A stretch of DNA of 7,490 nt from Thalassospiraceae bacterium (lineage in GTDB: Bacteria; Pseudomonadota; Alphaproteobacteria; Rhodospirillales; Magnetovibrionaceae). The notes beneath the pieces are model-generated. The model was not told where the DNA came from and did not search any database. It was given only the letters and a program-made list of their open reading frames with translations. This document shows, in pieces, positions 5,905-7,490 of this stretch. The stretch spans positions 1-7,490 of the forward strand of contig DAOVVL010000084.1 in NCBI GenBank assembly GCA_030637205.1. The letters are read 5' to 3'. The position numbers and the translations under genes are program-made. How positions within the stretch are numbered: position 1 is the first letter of the stretch; the number at the start of each line of letters is the position of its first letter.

Positions 5905-6456
5905 ATGATTTGGCTGGGTATCGGATTGTTTTTTGGTGTGCATGTCATGCCGTCAATTCCAAATGTCCGTGACGGATTGATAGAGCGCATGGGTGCGGCT
6001 CGGTACAAAATATTCTATTCGCTGGTTTCGCTAAGCGGCATGGCGCTTATCGTTAATGGCTACACCCGCATTGATTATCATATGCTCTGGCCCACGCCTG
6101 TCTGGGCCAGCCACCTTGCGTTGACGGTCATGCCTGTCGTTTTTATCTTATGGGCTGCTGCGCACATGAAGGGCCATATTCGCAAAAAATTAAAACATCC
6201 GATGATGATAGGCTTCTTGATGTGGTCGCTGGTCCATTTGTTAAATAACGGCGATCGCGCCTCGTTATACCTGTTCGGTTCCTTTGCCGTGTATTGTGTT
6301 TTTTCAATCATTTCTTCCACCCGGCGGGGCAAGTTGCCCGATTATGTCGTCCAAAGCGCAAAGCATGATGTCAGGGCCGTCATCGCCGGCCTTGTGTTGT
6401 TTGGCGGTGTGTTGTGGGGGCATGGGTTCCTGTTTGGGGTTGCCCCTACTTTCTAA
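5905..6456 (+). CDS. NnrU-family membrane protein
   Basis: A 183-residue inner-membrane protein with about six hydrophobic segments (near 2-17, 36-54, 66-86, 99-116, 119-137 and 155-176). NnrU-family signatures are GVHVMPS (11-17), the GAARYKIFYSLVSLSGMALI segment (30-49), WASH (67-70), KHPMMIGFLMWSLVHLLNNGD (97-117) and LFG (123-125). NnrU was first described near nitrite and nitric oxide reductase genes; plant and algal zeta-carotene isomerase (Z-ISO) is a relative that binds heme b through histidines. H13, H70, H98 and H111 here are candidates for such a role by analogy. The biochemical function of bacterial members is not settled. The start is well supported: GGGGAG (5892-5897) lies 7 nt upstream. 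It is 64 bp after the helicase and 48 bp before the aldo/keto reductase. No denitrification gene and no FNR/NNR-type TTGAT-N4-ATCAA box is seen here. Confidence 0.85.
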   Translation: MIWLGIGLFFGVHVMPSIPNVRDGLIERMGAARYKIFYSLVSLSGMALIVNGYTRIDYHMLWPTPVWASHLALTVMPVVFILWAAAHMKGHIRKKLKHPMMIGFLMWSLVHLLNNGDRASLYLFGSFAVYCVFSIISSTRRGKLPDYVVQSAKHDVRAVIAGLVLFGGVLWGHGFLFGVAPTF

Positions 6457-6504
6457 TAGCGTGAGCTGGCGCTTGATCGCGCCTGCCATTTTTCAGGAGA
6501 CCAC

Positions 6505-7490
6505 ATGAAAAAAAGAAAGCTCGGGCCAGAAACCGACGTTTCCGCATTGGGTATCGGGGCCATGTCTTTTTCAGATTTTTACGGCCCCACCGATGAACAA
6601 AAGTCACATGCAATTTTAAGCGCCGCGCTGGACCTTGGCATTGACCACATCGACACCTCCAACATCTATGGCATGGGCGTATCCGAAGAACGCATCGGTT
6701 CGTTTTTGGCCACGCAGGGCTCAAAGCGCCATACATTATTTAAAATTGCCACCAAGGCCGGTATTTCCAGCACCGAAGATGGAAAACGCTTTTATGACAA
6801 CAGCCCTGAGCACTTAACGTCTGAGCTGGATAAATCGTTAAAGCGCCTCGGCGTCGATCAGGTTGAATTGTTTTATATCCACCGTCGTGAATCTGAGCGC
6901 CCTATCGAAGAAGTAACCGAAACGCTGGTAGGTTTTGTGAAGGCGGGAAAAATCAAACAATTTGGTTTTTCCGAAATTGCGCCGACCTCGCTTGCGCGCG
7001 CTTCGCGTATTCACCCCGTTGGTGCGGTGCAGTCTGAATATTCACTGGCAACCCGGTTTCCTGAATTGGGGCTGGTGCAAAAAACACAAGAACTGGGAAC
7101 GGCCCTGGTCGCGTTCAGCCCGGTCGGCAGAAGCCTGCTGACCGATGCGCCTTATCCAATCGAAAAAGCGCAAAAGTTGCCATTTATGAAGGTCAACCCA
7201 CGCTTTACCGAGCCAAACCTGAGCTGGAATATCGCGGCGACTGAAAAGTACCGCGCCTTGGCCGCAGACATGGGGGTGAGCGCATCGACGCTTGCCATTG
7301 CATGGGTTTTACATCAGGGCGAACACATTTTGCCCATCCCCGGCACGCGCTCGGTAGAGCACCTGAAACAGCTGGCAGACGGGGTGAATTTGAAGCTGAG
7401 CGCAACTGACCTTGAAGCCATAAATCAGGCTTTGCCGGTGGGCTGGGCGCATGGTGAGCGTTATTCGGTTGAACAGGCGCCGGGGCCTGA
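6505..7490 (+). CDS. Aldo/keto reductase, 3' end cut by the window
   Basis: The frame runs from ATG at 6505 to the window end with no stop: 328 full codons plus two bases. It is a cytoplasmic NADPH-dependent oxidoreductase of the (beta/alpha)8 aldo/keto reductase family, of the YajO/Tas/pyridoxal-reductase-like kind. The N-terminus RKLGPETDVSALGIGAM is typical. The catalytic tetrad is complete: D50 and Y55 in DTSNIYG, K84 in IATKAG and H126 in YIHRR. GKIKQFGFSE, VGAVQSEYS and the NADP-phosphate-binding PIPGTRSVEHL also fit. Family members are about 310-340 residues, so only a short tail should be missing. AGGAGA (6495-6500) lies 4 nt before the ATG and decides the start. It follows the NnrU gene by 48 bp without a terminator, so co-transcription is likely. 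The substrate cannot be told from the sequence. Confidence 0.9.
   Translation, partial: MKKRKLGPETDVSALGIGAMSFSDFYGPTDEQKSHAILSAALDLGIDHIDTSNIYGMGVSEERIGSFLATQGSKRHTLFKIATKAGISSTEDGKRFYDNSPEHLTSELDKSLKRLGVDQVELFYIHRRESERPIEEVTETLVGFVKAGKIKQFGFSEIAPTSLARASRIHPVGAVQSEYSLATRFPELGLVQKTQELGTALVAFSPVGRSLLTDAPYPIEKAQKLPFMKVNPRFTEPNLSWNIAATEKYRALAADMGVSASTLAIAWVLHQGEHILPIPGTRSVEHLKQLADGVNLKLSATDLEAINQALPVGWAHGERYSVEQAPGP

Noticed and set aside
6284..6508. 74-codon plus-strand frame bridging the NnrU gene and the aldo/keto reductase start
   Set aside because: It lies mostly inside the NnrU gene in another frame and has no family resemblance; both flanking genes have strong start signals.

Overview
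The window looks like a piece of a Gram-negative, probably alphaproteobacterial chromosome. I infer this from the moderately high GC content, the gene types (an AhbD/NirJ-like radical SAM protein, a HemY-type oxidase, a NiCoT-like permease, NnrU) and general protein resemblance. No rRNA or other phylogenetic marker is present, so a Rhodospirillales-like origin is only a guess. All six recognisable genes lie on the + strand. I see no tRNA, rRNA, CRISPR array, intact insertion sequence or phage gene.

Left part (1-2730): a two-gene tetrapyrrole operon. The first gene encodes a radical SAM/SPASM protein resembling AhbD/NirJ (heme b or heme d1 synthesis). It carries a C-terminal tail resembling the PCP_red domain otherwise known from the light-independent protochlorophyllide reductase subunit BchB/ChlB. 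Its stop codon overlaps, as ATGA, the start of a HemY-like FAD-dependent protoporphyrinogen/coproporphyrinogen oxidase. The overlap implies translational coupling and a shared porphyrin pathway. This fusion and pairing is the most interesting thing in the window.

Middle (2731-4007): after a possible weak terminator and a 178-bp spacer with a candidate promoter comes a NiCoT/UreH-like nickel or cobalt permease with a histidine-rich loop. It is followed by a 370-bp gene-poor stretch. That stretch holds a 68-codon open extension of the permease frame, a GC hairpin, and a perfect triple 10-bp tandem repeat in front of the next gene.

Right part (4008-7490): visibly lower in GC. It holds a stand-alone superfamily 2 helicase with a zinc ribbon and an unassigned C-terminal region, then an NnrU-family six-helix membrane protein, then an aldo/keto reductase cut off by the window end. 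The last two are 48 bp apart and probably co-transcribed. The helicase has no obvious partner and sits like a one-gene accessory insertion between metabolic genes.
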